Assembly (NCBI GenBank): GCA_001802795.1
Contig: MGZZ01000125.1
Location: forward strand, 1 to 50,406
From: Ignavibacteria bacterium GWC2_36_12
Lineage (GTDB): Bacteria; Bacteroidota; Ignavibacteria; Ignavibacteriales; Ignavibacteriaceae
DNA length: 50,406 bases
Direction: 5' to 3'
Below, one piece after another: positions 1 through 9,064 of the stretch (positions are counted from its first letter, which is position 1; each line of letters starts with the position of its first letter). The notes under the pieces were generated by a model. That model saw only the letters and a list, made by a program, of their open reading frames with translations, was not told the origin of the DNA and made no database searches. A program made the position numbers and the translations under genes.

Positions 1-855
1 GATTATGTATGGGCTGGTGCAAATGAAGGTCTCTTCATTTATAATAAAAAAAGAAACAGGTGGACAATAAAAAAGTTTTCCCTGGGTGGAGAGTTTGGAA
101 ATTGGATAAGATCGTTATGCTACGATCAAAGCCGGAATATTTTATGGATAGGGAGATTTAGAAATCTGACCCAATTAAATGTAAGTAGGCAAAAGTATAA
201 AGACTTTGATCTGACTCAGAACAACGATCCTAAAACAAATACTTTCAAATCAATAAAACTTGACGGGGACAGTCTTGTATGGTTTGGTACAGAATCGGGT
301 GTTCATATATATAGAAAGAATAAAAAAATTGGAGAAGAAGCCTGGCAATTTATTAATAATAAAAAGGGCTTTAAACAGGAAGGGGATGCTGTTTCTATAA
401 GTGATTTTGCTTTTGAAGGAGACAATGTTTGGTTTGGAACGGACGAATTTATTACTCCAAAACAACCGCAGTTTAACATCGGGGGTCTTTACAGATATAA
501 CAGGAAATTTATCTGGGATAAACTCTCGAGAGGAAACGGTCTACCCGCAAACGGTATTTATTGCATAGAAAGGACAGGCAACTATATTTGGGCGGGAGTC
601 TACTCTTTTGAAAAAAAAGAAAAAGAGGAATATGGCAAAGGTCTTGTTTTGATCGATCGTATAACCGGCAAAGTAATCCCCATTGATCTCAACTTGCTTG
701 AAACCAAATCGTCAACAATAAATACTCTTTACTTTGATGAAAAAGATTTGTGGATCGGAACTGACAGGGGCTTGTGGAAACTTAACATTGTAAATCCTCT
801 TGCCGCATGGACACTGAAGAAGGAAGTTAAAAAAAGCGGAACTACCAAGAAATAA
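1..855 (+). CDS. two-component-regulator-type beta-propeller protein, 5' end outside window
   Basis: Frame 1 is open from the first base to the TAA at 853-855, giving the last 284 residues of a larger protein whose start lies upstream. Propeller blade signatures recur: VWFGTESGVHIY, VWFGTDEF, IWAGVYSF and LWIGTDRGLWKL. These match the WxGTxxGL pattern of Reg_prop (two-component regulator propeller) repeats, which in Bacteroidota form periplasmic sensor propellers of hybrid histidine kinases or stand alone. No kinase, transmembrane or response-regulator domain follows, and the C-terminus is a short Lys-rich tail, so this copy ends in the propeller. Its ligand cannot be inferred. It precedes the heptose genes by 70 bp on the same strand. 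Confidence 0.75.
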   Translation, partial: DYVWAGANEGLFIYNKKRNRWTIKKFSLGGEFGNWIRSLCYDQSRNILWIGRFRNLTQLNVSRQKYKDFDLTQNNDPKTNTFKSIKLDGDSLVWFGTESGVHIYRKNKKIGEEAWQFINNKKGFKQEGDAVSISDFAFEGDNVWFGTDEFITPKQPQFNIGGLYRYNRKFIWDKLSRGNGLPANGIYCIERTGNYIWAGVYSFEKKEKEEYGKGLVLIDRITGKVIPIDLNLLETKSSTINTLYFDEKDLWIGTDRGLWKLNIVNPLAAWTLKKEVKKSGTTKK

Positions 856-925
856 CTCTGGTTGATTAACTCTTTATCCCCACTTAATTTATAGTTATTT
901 TTATTATCCAAATTAACTTATATGA

Positions 926-1924
926 ATGATGTTAAAGTTAACTAAACAAAAGTTAGATAAACTCAGGAATAATTTTGGGGGACAGAAGATCGCAGTTATT
1001 GGCGATATGATGCTCGATTGCTATTTCCGGGGCGATGTAAAAAGAGTTTCTCCCGAAGCACCGGTTCCTGTTGTTGAAGTGGAAAATGAATTTTTCCGCT
1101 TTGGCGGTGCTGCAAATGTCGCTTTGAATATTCTGAAACTTGGTGGAGTTCCAATTCCAATTGGAGTAATAGGAAATGATAATGACGGAAGAATTTTTAC
1201 GTCGTTACTAAATGAAGCTGATATGATATTTGATGGAATTATTGAAGATACTTCGCGTCCTACTACAGCCAAAACAAGAGTGATTGCAGGTAACCAGCAT
1301 GTTGTTAGAATAGATAAAGAAAGTAAAGAGAATATTTCACATGAAACGGAAAAGAAACTTCTTGAATATCTATCTTCGAATATTCATCATCTGCAAGGAA
1401 TAATTTTACAGGATTATAATAAGGGGGTTCTAACCAGGACTTTCATTAAAAACATTATTGAGCTGGCAAGTAAGAAAAATGTGCTTGTCACTGTAGATCC
1501 GAAGTTCAATAACTTTTTTGAATACAAGAATGTAACCGTGTTCAAGCCAAATAAGAAAGAAGCCGAGGATATTCTTGGAATGAAAATAAAAAGTAATGAA
1601 CATATTACAAAAGCTGGAAGAACAATTCTTGAAAGATCGAATGCTTTGAATGTTCTGTTAACGCTTGGCGCAGAAGGTATTGCAGTGTTTGAGAAAGACA
1701 AAACCGAAAAACGTATGGAGACAAAAGCGAGAAAAGTTGCTGATGTATCGGGAGCGGGGGATACGGTTATTTCCACTCTTACAATGGCGCTTGCAGCAGG
1801 AGGGGACATTATTGAAGCTTCCTACCTTGCCAATTATGCTGCCGGTATTGTTTGTGAAGAAGTGGGAATAGTCCCTATTGAAATTGAAAAACTTTTTGAT
1901 GCAGTTGAGAAAGACAACAAATGA
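926..1924 (+). CDS. rfaE1: D-glycero-beta-D-manno-heptose-7-phosphate kinase (RfaE1, PfkB family)
   Basis: 332 residues. The protein phosphorylates heptose 7-phosphate at C1 in the ADP-heptose pathway for LPS core synthesis. The N-terminal AVIGDMMLDCYFRGDVKRVS, followed by a conserved SPEAPVPVVEVE-type stretch, is characteristic of the kinase domain of HldE. The PfkB C-terminal signature DVSGAGDTVISTLTMALAAG, containing the catalytic Asp of GAGD, is intact. Length equals the kinase half of the fused E. coli HldE, so this is the split arrangement. The first ATG of an ATGATG pair is used; the second is equally possible and no strong ribosome binding site decides. The stop overlaps the start of rfaE2 by four bases (ATGA), indicating translational coupling. 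Confidence 0.92.
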   Translation: MMLKLTKQKLDKLRNNFGGQKIAVIGDMMLDCYFRGDVKRVSPEAPVPVVEVENEFFRFGGAANVALNILKLGGVPIPIGVIGNDNDGRIFTSLLNEADMIFDGIIEDTSRPTTAKTRVIAGNQHVVRIDKESKENISHETEKKLLEYLSSNIHHLQGIILQDYNKGVLTRTFIKNIIELASKKNVLVTVDPKFNNFFEYKNVTVFKPNKKEAEDILGMKIKSNEHITKAGRTILERSNALNVLLTLGAEGIAVFEKDKTEKRMETKARKVADVSGAGDTVISTLTMALAAGGDIIEASYLANYAAGIVCEEVGIVPIEIEKLFDAVEKDNK

Positions 1925-2400
1925 ATAATATCCTTTCAAAAGCTTCTATGAAATTTCTAAGGGAGAAATTTAAGGAAGAAAAGAAAAAGGTTGTGTTTAC
2001 CAACGGCGTTTTTGATATAATACATTCCGGGCATATTGACTACCTTGTAAAAGCAAAAGCTTTAGGAGATATTTTAATAGTCGGATTGAACAGCGATTCT
2101 TCAGTTAGAAGAATAAAAGGAGAAAAGCGCCCTATAGTTAGTCAAACGGACAGAGCTTTTGTCCTGTCTAATCTCAAACCGGTAGATTATGTTGTTCTTT
2201 TTGAAGAAGATACTCCGTTGGAAATTATTAAAGCACTTGTACCTGATGTTCTTGTTAAAGGAGCCGACTGGTCTTTGGATAAGATAATTGGCAGCGATGT
2301 TGTATTAAACAAGGGTGGCGAAGTTAAAAATATATCTTTTGTCAATGATCAATCAACATCCGGTATAATCGATCTTATATTATCGAGATATTCAGATTAA
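1921..2400 (+). CDS. rfaE2: heptose-1-phosphate adenylyltransferase (RfaE2, nucleotidyltransferase fold)
   Basis: 159 residues. The protein transfers AMP to heptose 1-phosphate to make ADP-heptose. The cytidylyltransferase-like fold is shown by VVFTNGVFDIIHSGHIDYL with its HxGH motif (HSGH), and by VGLNSDSSVRRIKG with GEKRPI following. VLVKGADW is typical of RfaE2. It is the second half of what is a single fused HldE protein in enterobacteria. It begins within the rfaE1 stop codon, so the kinase and adenylyltransferase are probably made in equal amounts. The phosphatase GmhB and isomerase GmhA are not in this window. Confidence 0.92.
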   Translation: MNNILSKASMKFLREKFKEEKKKVVFTNGVFDIIHSGHIDYLVKAKALGDILIVGLNSDSSVRRIKGEKRPIVSQTDRAFVLSNLKPVDYVVLFEEDTPLEIIKALVPDVLVKGADWSLDKIIGSDVVLNKGGEVKNISFVNDQSTSGIIDLILSRYSD

Positions 2401-2472
2401 ATTCCTTTCATTGCTTTTTCATTTAAAGGAAATGAACAATTAATCTTTAACCCAGGGCGTATAAATCTAATA

Positions 2473-5400
2473 TTGGATAACGAAGCGCAAAATAAGACGG
2501 CAAACGGAAAAAAGAAAAGAACACTTCTGCAAAGAATTGTAAATGCTTTTCTTTATACATGCATTGGGTTCCTTGTTCTTTTATTAATTTTTTTAGGAAT
2601 CAGCCAGACCCATACATTCAGGGAATTTTTACGTGAGAAAATAATTGAGGAAGCAAACAGTTCACTTAACGGGAAAATATATATAGAAGAAATAGAAGGA
2701 ACTATTTTTACTTCTTTGATTCTTCGCAACACCGTGGTTAATATGGAGAGAGACACAATTCTTAAAGCTGAAACAATCAGTGTTTTAACCAGTCCGTTGC
2801 AACTGCTTCTTAAAAAGATTTATGTGAGAGACTTTGAGATTGATAATGCAACGGTCAATTTATCAACTGATAGTTCCGGTACTTTGAATCTTGTAAAATT
2901 ATTTCCTGCCACAGAACCCGATACAAGTACTTCGGAGTTCCCTTTTAAAATTCATATTGCTAATCTGCAGTTAAGCAACATAAATTTTTCTTACCGGAAT
3001 TTTGCAGAAAATGAAGTCCCGAAAGAATATGCGGGAATCAATTATAATGATATTGAGATCAGGAACCTGAATCTTGAGTTAGCTGCAGATTTGGATATAA
3101 GCGATAATAGTTATGAACTTACCCTTTTTCATTTGTCCTTTTTGCCAAACATAGCGGGGTTTAATTTAAGAAATCTTAAAGGTGAATTTGTACTTAATGA
3201 AAAAAATATTTTAGTCCGTAATTTTGAAGTGCAAACCGACAGATCGGACTTTAATGTTGGTATTGTTATAAATGATTTCAATGTTTTTGATACTCTATCT
3301 ACTGATTTTAGCAAAACTCAGTTAACTGTTCTTGCAAATTCCAGGTCATTTTCATTTAAGGATCTCAGGGTTTTCCTGCCATCTGTAAGCATGCTTGACG
3401 GAAACTTTACGTTTGATCTTAACGTTTCAGGTTCACCAAGTGAATTAGAACTGAATCATATCCAGGTACTGCTACAGAATTCCAATATAGAAGGAACCGG
3501 AAGCTTAAAGAATTTAGACAAGCCAGGATCTTTGTTTATTTCAGCCGATCTGGATAAATCTTATATAGAACAAAAAGATATTCAAAAATTATTTCCTTCA
3601 ATTGAAATGCCTTCATATCCTGAACTGGGTATTATAAGATTTGATACATTGAGATATGAAGGCAGCCCGCTTAAGTTTAAAACGAATCTGGGTATTGCAA
3701 CAGACAAAGGTTCTTTCGGTGGTTTAATTAATCTTGATCTTGAAAAAGAACTGATGGAGTATGAAACCACTTTTTTAGTTAGTAAACTTGACTTAAAACC
3801 TTTTGCAGATATATCCTCATCAATCAACTTATCCGGGAAGATTAAAGGCAAAGGCACTTCGCCTGCAAACTTTGACGGCTCAATTAATCTTACTGCCGAC
3901 GGCTCAAAACTGAATGGTAATGAAATTGACTCACTTAGACTTTCAGCCAACGCCATTAATAAGAACATCTCATATAACTTTTATTTAGTTTCTCATAATA
4001 CAAAAGCCGGGCTGAGCGGCATTCTTGATTTTACAAATGAAGAAAATCCGTTTTATAGAATTGCCGGTGACATAAAAAATCTTGATGTTGCAGAATTTTC
4101 AGAAGATTCACTGGTTCATACCGATCTTAATTTTACATTCGACGGGGAAGGAGAAAGTTTTGATCAGGATAAAATGAATTTGTTCATGAGTATGAAACTC
4201 TTCGATTCGAAATTAGCCGAAGTATATATTGATAGTGTAAGAGCGATTGTCGATTTGCAGGGAGCTACGGTCGAAGAGAGGATAATTAATATTATATCCG
4301 ATATTGCCGATGTAACAATGACGGGGAATTTCAAAGTTACAGAAGCTATTGATCTTTTAACCAGTGAAGCAGGAATTCTTTCTGAGGTATATAACGATAA
4401 GTTGCAAAAACTCTTTCCAACGGCGTTCCGGGGAGAAGAAATTGTTCACAACGAAAAGACAGGTGTAAAGGAACCTTTGTTTAGCCAGGTAGGTTCCCCG
4501 ATGAACATTAATTATGCAATAGAATTGAAAGACTTTAATATTATTTCGGCGTTTATCGGTGATTATCATCTCGAAATTGATGCTGAAATGGGAGGAAAAA
4601 TTATCAACGATGAAAATAGTATTCATTTTAGCTTTAATACTGATCTGAATTATATAAAGTTATGGAATGATGAAAGTGCCTTCTTCGTGACTAAAATGGG
4701 TCTTGATTTGGATGTACTGAACGATTTCAATGTGTTTTCAACTTCTGATGTAGAAGTAGACTTAGATGTATCGGCAGAACGTATTTTTTCAGGCAGCGAT
4801 ATATATGATTTTCATTTCGATATGAAAATGCAGGAAGATAAAGCCGAAATTAATTTCGGGGCAGAACAGAAACCAATATCTGTTAATGTTAATGCTGGTA
4901 TAGATATAAGCCGTGATGTACTTGATGTTTCGATTGACTCGTTAAGATTTAGCGATGATCAATTTTTAATTGTAAACAAGGAGCCATTAAGTTTTACATA
5001 TACAGAAAACAGGATCGATATAAAGACATTTGATTTGGTTCATAACGATGCTCATTTAAAAGCAAACGGATTTTTATCGCGTACCGGGAATCAGAAACTG
5101 AATGTAACATTGTCAGGCTTAAAAGGACAGGATTTAAGTGTTAATCTTTTTCATCTGAGACCCGAAAACAGTATGGATGCAAATGTTAATCTAAATCTCG
5201 ATGTTTCAGGAAATATGGTTGAGCCGGTAATTAATATGGATATGTCTGTGGATAGTGTTAAGTATGGCGGCAGAACTTTTGGAGTGCTAAAAAGCAAAGT
5301 TAATTATAAAAATAAAAATCTTGATCTGGATATAGCATTTGTAGATTCGCTATTAAATCCTACAAGCCCTGCCCTTAAAATTACAGGCTATGTTCCGGTT

Positions 5401-6960
5401 GATCTTTCTATAGAGGCGTCATCAGATAATTACATTGGAACCAGACCGATGGATATTCGTCTTAAGTCCGATGGTTTTAACCTGGGAGCTTTTGGAGATA
5501 TACTTCCTGCTGTTAACAGGTTAAGAGGTAATTTTACTTCCGACCTGAGATTAACAGGTACACCGTCATCGTTAAAAACAGAAGGGTATTTAAAAATTAA
5601 GGATGCAGCTTTTTTCCTCGAGGCAAATAATCTTGAATATAATGCCTCGGCAGGGGTAAGAATAGAGGGAAACCAGTTAACTATAGATAGCCTTATGATT
5701 GCAAACGTAGAGGGTACAATAAATGGCGGCAAACTGACTGGCAGAGGAGTTGCTTTGCTCGATAATTTCACGTTTATATCTTCAAAGTTTTCTTTTAACG
5801 GTGATTTAAAAGTGCTGGACGAGGCATCGAAATCGGCAAGCCCGTCTTTTTACGGCAGCCTTGTTATTGGAACTAACGGTACTTTGGAATTTGATGAGGG
5901 AAGAATATTCTTAAAAGCTCCCGTTACTATTAAAAATGCTAATCTTACTTTTCCACAAACTCAATCGGCATATAGTGGTTCTGAAAATTATGTATATCGT
6001 TTTGTTGAGGATACTGTAACCATTCTTAATGAAGAAATGGATTATGAAAGGCTTATTAATATATATCACAAACAGGGCGGTGAAAATGATAATTCTTCTT
6101 CTAAGAAAAATATTTTTGATTACGACTTAAGAATCACGATTGAAGATGAAGCCATTGTTGTATTTGTGTTGTCTAAAGAATTTAATCAAAACCTTAAAGC
6201 TGTATTAGACGGTAGTATACGGTTGGAAAAGTATGGGAATAAAACCGAGGCTCAGGGTAAGTTGAGCTTGTTGGAAGGATCTACTCTTGAATTTTTGAAG
6301 ACCCTGGAAGCAGAGGGATCGATAAGATTTGAAAGCGAAATAGCCAATCCGTACCTCGATATTGTAGCTACATACAGAGATTATTATTATCCGGCAGATG
6401 AGACCGATGCAGAAAAAGAAGTGGAGGTGGCTGTTAAAATTGAAATACAAGGACCTTTGAAAGAACTCGACAAAAGATTAATTAGTGAGGGAAATAATAT
6501 TAAAGTTTATTATGGATCCGAAAATATTGCTAAGAACAACCCGTCTCCTCAATATGATGCATCGGATGCCGCAATGTTTATTTTACTTGGTAAATTTAAT
6601 GATGATGCCAGACAGCAGGATAGGTATGCAATTGCCTCTACCGCCACAGGGTTAGCAGGTTCTTTAGTTGGTGGATTCTTGAACAGGCAGTTTGGCGATG
6701 TAATAAAAAGTGTTGAACTGCGCCAGGTCGGTTCGGCTACTAAAATAAGTTTGATTGGCAGAGCAGGTAACTTCCGTTATGAAATCGGTACTTCGACCGA
6801 TGTTTACCAGGATTTGAGTCGTGCAAATATAAAAATAGAATATCCCGTTTCCCGGCAACTTTTATTAAGGCTTGAAAGGAAAGAAGCTATTAATACCGAA
6901 ACAACTTATACAAGTGAAATGATAAATGAATTAGGGCTTAAATATAGATTTGAATTCTGA
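2473..6960 (+). CDS. tamB: TamB-like translocation/assembly module protein (AsmA-like, DUF490)
   Basis: 1,495 residues, a normal size for Bacteroidota TamB. One N-terminal membrane anchor (about residues 28-45, FLYTCIGFLVLLLIFLG) follows a basic cytoplasmic stretch. The rest is a long run of short beta-strands and N/D/S-rich turns, as expected for the periplasm-spanning beta-groove that shuttles lipid or assists outer-membrane protein assembly. The C-terminal ~300 residues (from about 1180, including KGKLSLLEGSTLEFLKTLEA-like strands, DAAMFILLGKFND and GLKYRFEF at the end) are the DUF490 domain. The best start is a TTG at 2473; the frame is open back to the rfaE2 stop with no ATG. It ends one base into rnr. 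A barrel protein encoded 2.1 kb downstream could be a partner. Confidence 0.85.
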   Translation: MDNEAQNKTANGKKKRTLLQRIVNAFLYTCIGFLVLLLIFLGISQTHTFREFLREKIIEEANSSLNGKIYIEEIEGTIFTSLILRNTVVNMERDTILKAETISVLTSPLQLLLKKIYVRDFEIDNATVNLSTDSSGTLNLVKLFPATEPDTSTSEFPFKIHIANLQLSNINFSYRNFAENEVPKEYAGINYNDIEIRNLNLELAADLDISDNSYELTLFHLSFLPNIAGFNLRNLKGEFVLNEKNILVRNFEVQTDRSDFNVGIVINDFNVFDTLSTDFSKTQLTVLANSRSFSFKDLRVFLPSVSMLDGNFTFDLNVSGSPSELELNHIQVLLQNSNIEGTGSLKNLDKPGSLFISADLDKSYIEQKDIQKLFPSIEMPSYPELGIIRFDTLRYEGSPLKFKTNLGIATDKGSFGGLINLDLEKELMEYETTFLVSKLDLKPFADISSSINLSGKIKGKGTSPANFDGSINLTADGSKLNGNEIDSLRLSANAINKNISYNFYLVSHNTKAGLSGILDFTNEENPFYRIAGDIKNLDVAEFSEDSLVHTDLNFTFDGEGESFDQDKMNLFMSMKLFDSKLAEVYIDSVRAIVDLQGATVEERIINIISDIADVTMTGNFKVTEAIDLLTSEAGILSEVYNDKLQKLFPTAFRGEEIVHNEKTGVKEPLFSQVGSPMNINYAIELKDFNIISAFIGDYHLEIDAEMGGKIINDENSIHFSFNTDLNYIKLWNDESAFFVTKMGLDLDVLNDFNVFSTSDVEVDLDVSAERIFSGSDIYDFHFDMKMQEDKAEINFGAEQKPISVNVNAGIDISRDVLDVSIDSLRFSDDQFLIVNKEPLSFTYTENRIDIKTFDLVHNDAHLKANGFLSRTGNQKLNVTLSGLKGQDLSVNLFHLRPENSMDANVNLNLDVSGNMVEPVINMDMSVDSVKYGGRTFGVLKSKVNYKNKNLDLDIAFVDSLLNPTSPALKITGYVPVDLSIEASSDNYIGTRPMDIRLKSDGFNLGAFGDILPAVNRLRGNFTSDLRLTGTPSSLKTEGYLKIKDAAFFLEANNLEYNASAGVRIEGNQLTIDSLMIANVEGTINGGKLTGRGVALLDNFTFISSKFSFNGDLKVLDEASKSASPSFYGSLVIGTNGTLEFDEGRIFLKAPVTIKNANLTFPQTQSAYSGSENYVYRFVEDTVTILNEEMDYERLINIYHKQGGENDNSSSKKNIFDYDLRITIEDEAIVVFVLSKEFNQNLKAVLDGSIRLEKYGNKTEAQGKLSLLEGSTLEFLKTLEAEGSIRFESEIANPYLDIVATYRDYYYPADETDAEKEVEVAVKIEIQGPLKELDKRLISEGNNIKVYYGSENIAKNNPSPQYDASDAAMFILLGKFNDDARQQDRYAIASTATGLAGSLVGGFLNRQFGDVIKSVELRQVGSATKISLIGRAGNFRYEIGTSTDVYQDLSRANIKIEYPVSRQLLLRLERKEAINTETTYTSEMINELGLKYRFEF

Positions 6961-9056
6961 TGAAGAAGAAGATTATTGCATTTTTTAAAAAGAACCCCGG
7001 CAAATCTTTTAAAAATAAAGATATAGCCAATAGACTAAAGATTATTTCCGAACATGAGTATTCTGCATTAAAATCCGCCCTGCACAAACTTTACGAAGAA
7101 AATTTTTTAGCAAAAAACGGTAAGCGCTTTAAACTCAACACTATTCCAGCGGACAATAGGATAACGGGTAAACTTGAGATTAACCAGGGAGGATATGGTT
7201 TTGTAATTCCGGGCAGTAAAGAGATAGGTGACATTTTTATTGCCGCTCGCAATCTAAGTACTGCTTTCAGCGGAGATACTGTTGAAGTTGCACTTTTTGC
7301 CAAACAAAAAAGAAAAAATTTTGAAGGACAAATTATTAAGGTTATAAAAAGAAAAAGAGAAGAGATTGTTGGAACCCTTAAGAAATCCAATTCATTTTAT
7401 TTTGTAAAACCGGATGATCCCGGGATTCATCGCGATATTTATATTGATATTTCGCATCTAAAGGGTGCAAAAAAAGGAGATAAAGTAATTGTATCCAATT
7501 TATTCTGGAATACATCTATGCTGAACCCCGAAGCCGAGATTATAGAAGTAATCGGTGAATCAGGATTAGAAGAGACAGAAGCTATAGCAATAGCACGTGA
7601 ATTCAATTTACCATATAAATTTCCGGATAAGGTAATTGCCGAGGCTGATAAGATAGAAAGTGAAATATCACCCGATGAGATAAATAGAAGAGTCGATTTT
7701 AGACATGAAAATGTTTTTACAATTGATCCGGAAGATGCTAAAGATTTCGACGATGCGTTATCGGTTAAAGAACTAGAGAACGGGAATTATTTAATAGGCA
7801 TTCATATAGCTGATGTCAGTCATTATGTTAAAAACAATACTCAGTTGGATAAGAATGCTTTGAAGAGAGGGAACAGTGTTTATTTTGTGGGACAGGTTAT
7901 TCCAATGCTTCCGGAAAAGCTTTCTAACAACCTCTGTTCGCTTGTTCTGGCAAAGGACAGGCTGACATACTCGGTTATTGTTGAATTGACACAACGAGGT
8001 AAGATAGTTAAATACGATATAAAGAAGTCTGTGATAAATAGTAAAAGAAGATTTACGTACGATGAAGTACAGGAGATAATTGAAACTAAAAAAGGTGACT
8101 TTGCAAAAGAAATAATTTGTTTAAATAATATTGCAAGGGTGCTAAGGAAGAAAAGATTTAGAGAGGGAGGAATTGAATTTTTTACGCCCGAAATTAAGTT
8201 CAGGCTGGATGACGAAGGGAAACCGACAGAAATTTTTAAAAAGGAAATAAAAGAAAGTAATATGCTGGTTGAAGAATTTATGCTTTTTGCAAATAAAACA
8301 GTTGCCCATCATATAGGTTCCCCCGAAAAAACTGCACGTCCTTTTATTTATAGGATTCACGATTTACCAGACAAAGAGAAAATTTATGAATTTGCAAGGT
8401 TTTTGAAATCATTAGGTTATACTTTTGACCCAAATTCTGCGTCGCAAACATTACAGTTTATGAACCTCATGGAACAAATAAAAAATACCGAAGAAGAGGC
8501 ATTAATAAATGAGCTCGCAATCAGGTCAATGGCTAAAGCTATCTATTCTGTGAACAATATTGGACATTACGGGTTAGGGTTTAAATATTATACTCATTTT
8601 ACATCTCCCATAAGAAGGTATTCTGATTTAATTGTTCACAGGCTTCTTTATAATTATATAGAGGGAAACGGAGCCGCAAATTACCCGTTGGTAAAGCTGG
8701 AAGAAATTAGTGAACACATTTCCCAGTGTGAAAGAAACGCTATAGAAGCCGAAAGATTATCTGTAAAACTAAAGCAGATAGATTATCTTAAAGAACATCT
8801 CGGTGAGGAATTTAATGCGATAATTAGTGGTATTGCACATTTTGGAATTTTTGTTAAAATAACAGACAATTTAGCAGAAGGGTTGGTAAGATTGAGAGAT
8901 TTGGAGGGCGATTTTTACGTTTACGATGAAAAAAAATATGCATTAATTGGTAGAGTTTCTAAAAAACAATTTAGATTAGGTGATAAAGTTAAGGTAAAGC
9001 TTGTTCGTGTTGACACTGACAAAACAGAATTAGATTTTATAATTTCTAACGAGTGA
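6960..9056 (+). CDS. rnr: ribonuclease R (RNase II/RNB family 3'-5' exoribonuclease)
   Basis: 698 residues. Processive 3'-5' exoribonuclease for structured RNA decay and quality control. Domain order is classical: N-terminal winged helix (about 1-65), cold-shock domains (about 70-210), RNB catalytic domain (about 240-570) with the four-Asp metal site in IDPEDAKDFDDAL (about residues 254-266) and HFTSPIRRYSDLIVHRLL, then a C-terminal S1 domain (about 610-695, GEEFNAIISGIAHFGIFVKI). Its ATG shares a base with the TGA of tamB (TGATG), so translation is likely coupled. It overlaps the upstream-most possible GTG start of the next gene. Confidence 0.95.
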   Translation: MKKKIIAFFKKNPGKSFKNKDIANRLKIISEHEYSALKSALHKLYEENFLAKNGKRFKLNTIPADNRITGKLEINQGGYGFVIPGSKEIGDIFIAARNLSTAFSGDTVEVALFAKQKRKNFEGQIIKVIKRKREEIVGTLKKSNSFYFVKPDDPGIHRDIYIDISHLKGAKKGDKVIVSNLFWNTSMLNPEAEIIEVIGESGLEETEAIAIAREFNLPYKFPDKVIAEADKIESEISPDEINRRVDFRHENVFTIDPEDAKDFDDALSVKELENGNYLIGIHIADVSHYVKNNTQLDKNALKRGNSVYFVGQVIPMLPEKLSNNLCSLVLAKDRLTYSVIVELTQRGKIVKYDIKKSVINSKRRFTYDEVQEIIETKKGDFAKEIICLNNIARVLRKKRFREGGIEFFTPEIKFRLDDEGKPTEIFKKEIKESNMLVEEFMLFANKTVAHHIGSPEKTARPFIYRIHDLPDKEKIYEFARFLKSLGYTFDPNSASQTLQFMNLMEQIKNTEEEALINELAIRSMAKAIYSVNNIGHYGLGFKYYTHFTSPIRRYSDLIVHRLLYNYIEGNGAANYPLVKLEEISEHISQCERNAIEAERLSVKLKQIDYLKEHLGEEFNAIISGIAHFGIFVKITDNLAEGLVRLRDLEGDFYVYDEKKYALIGRVSKKQFRLGDKVKVKLVRVDTDKTELDFIISNE

Positions 9057-9064
9057 GGTATTAC

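Noticed and set aside
1414-1809. 131-residue antisense frame over rfaE1
   Set aside because: Mirror of a strongly conserved PfkB domain; Ser/Phe-rich composition is typical of a shadow frame.
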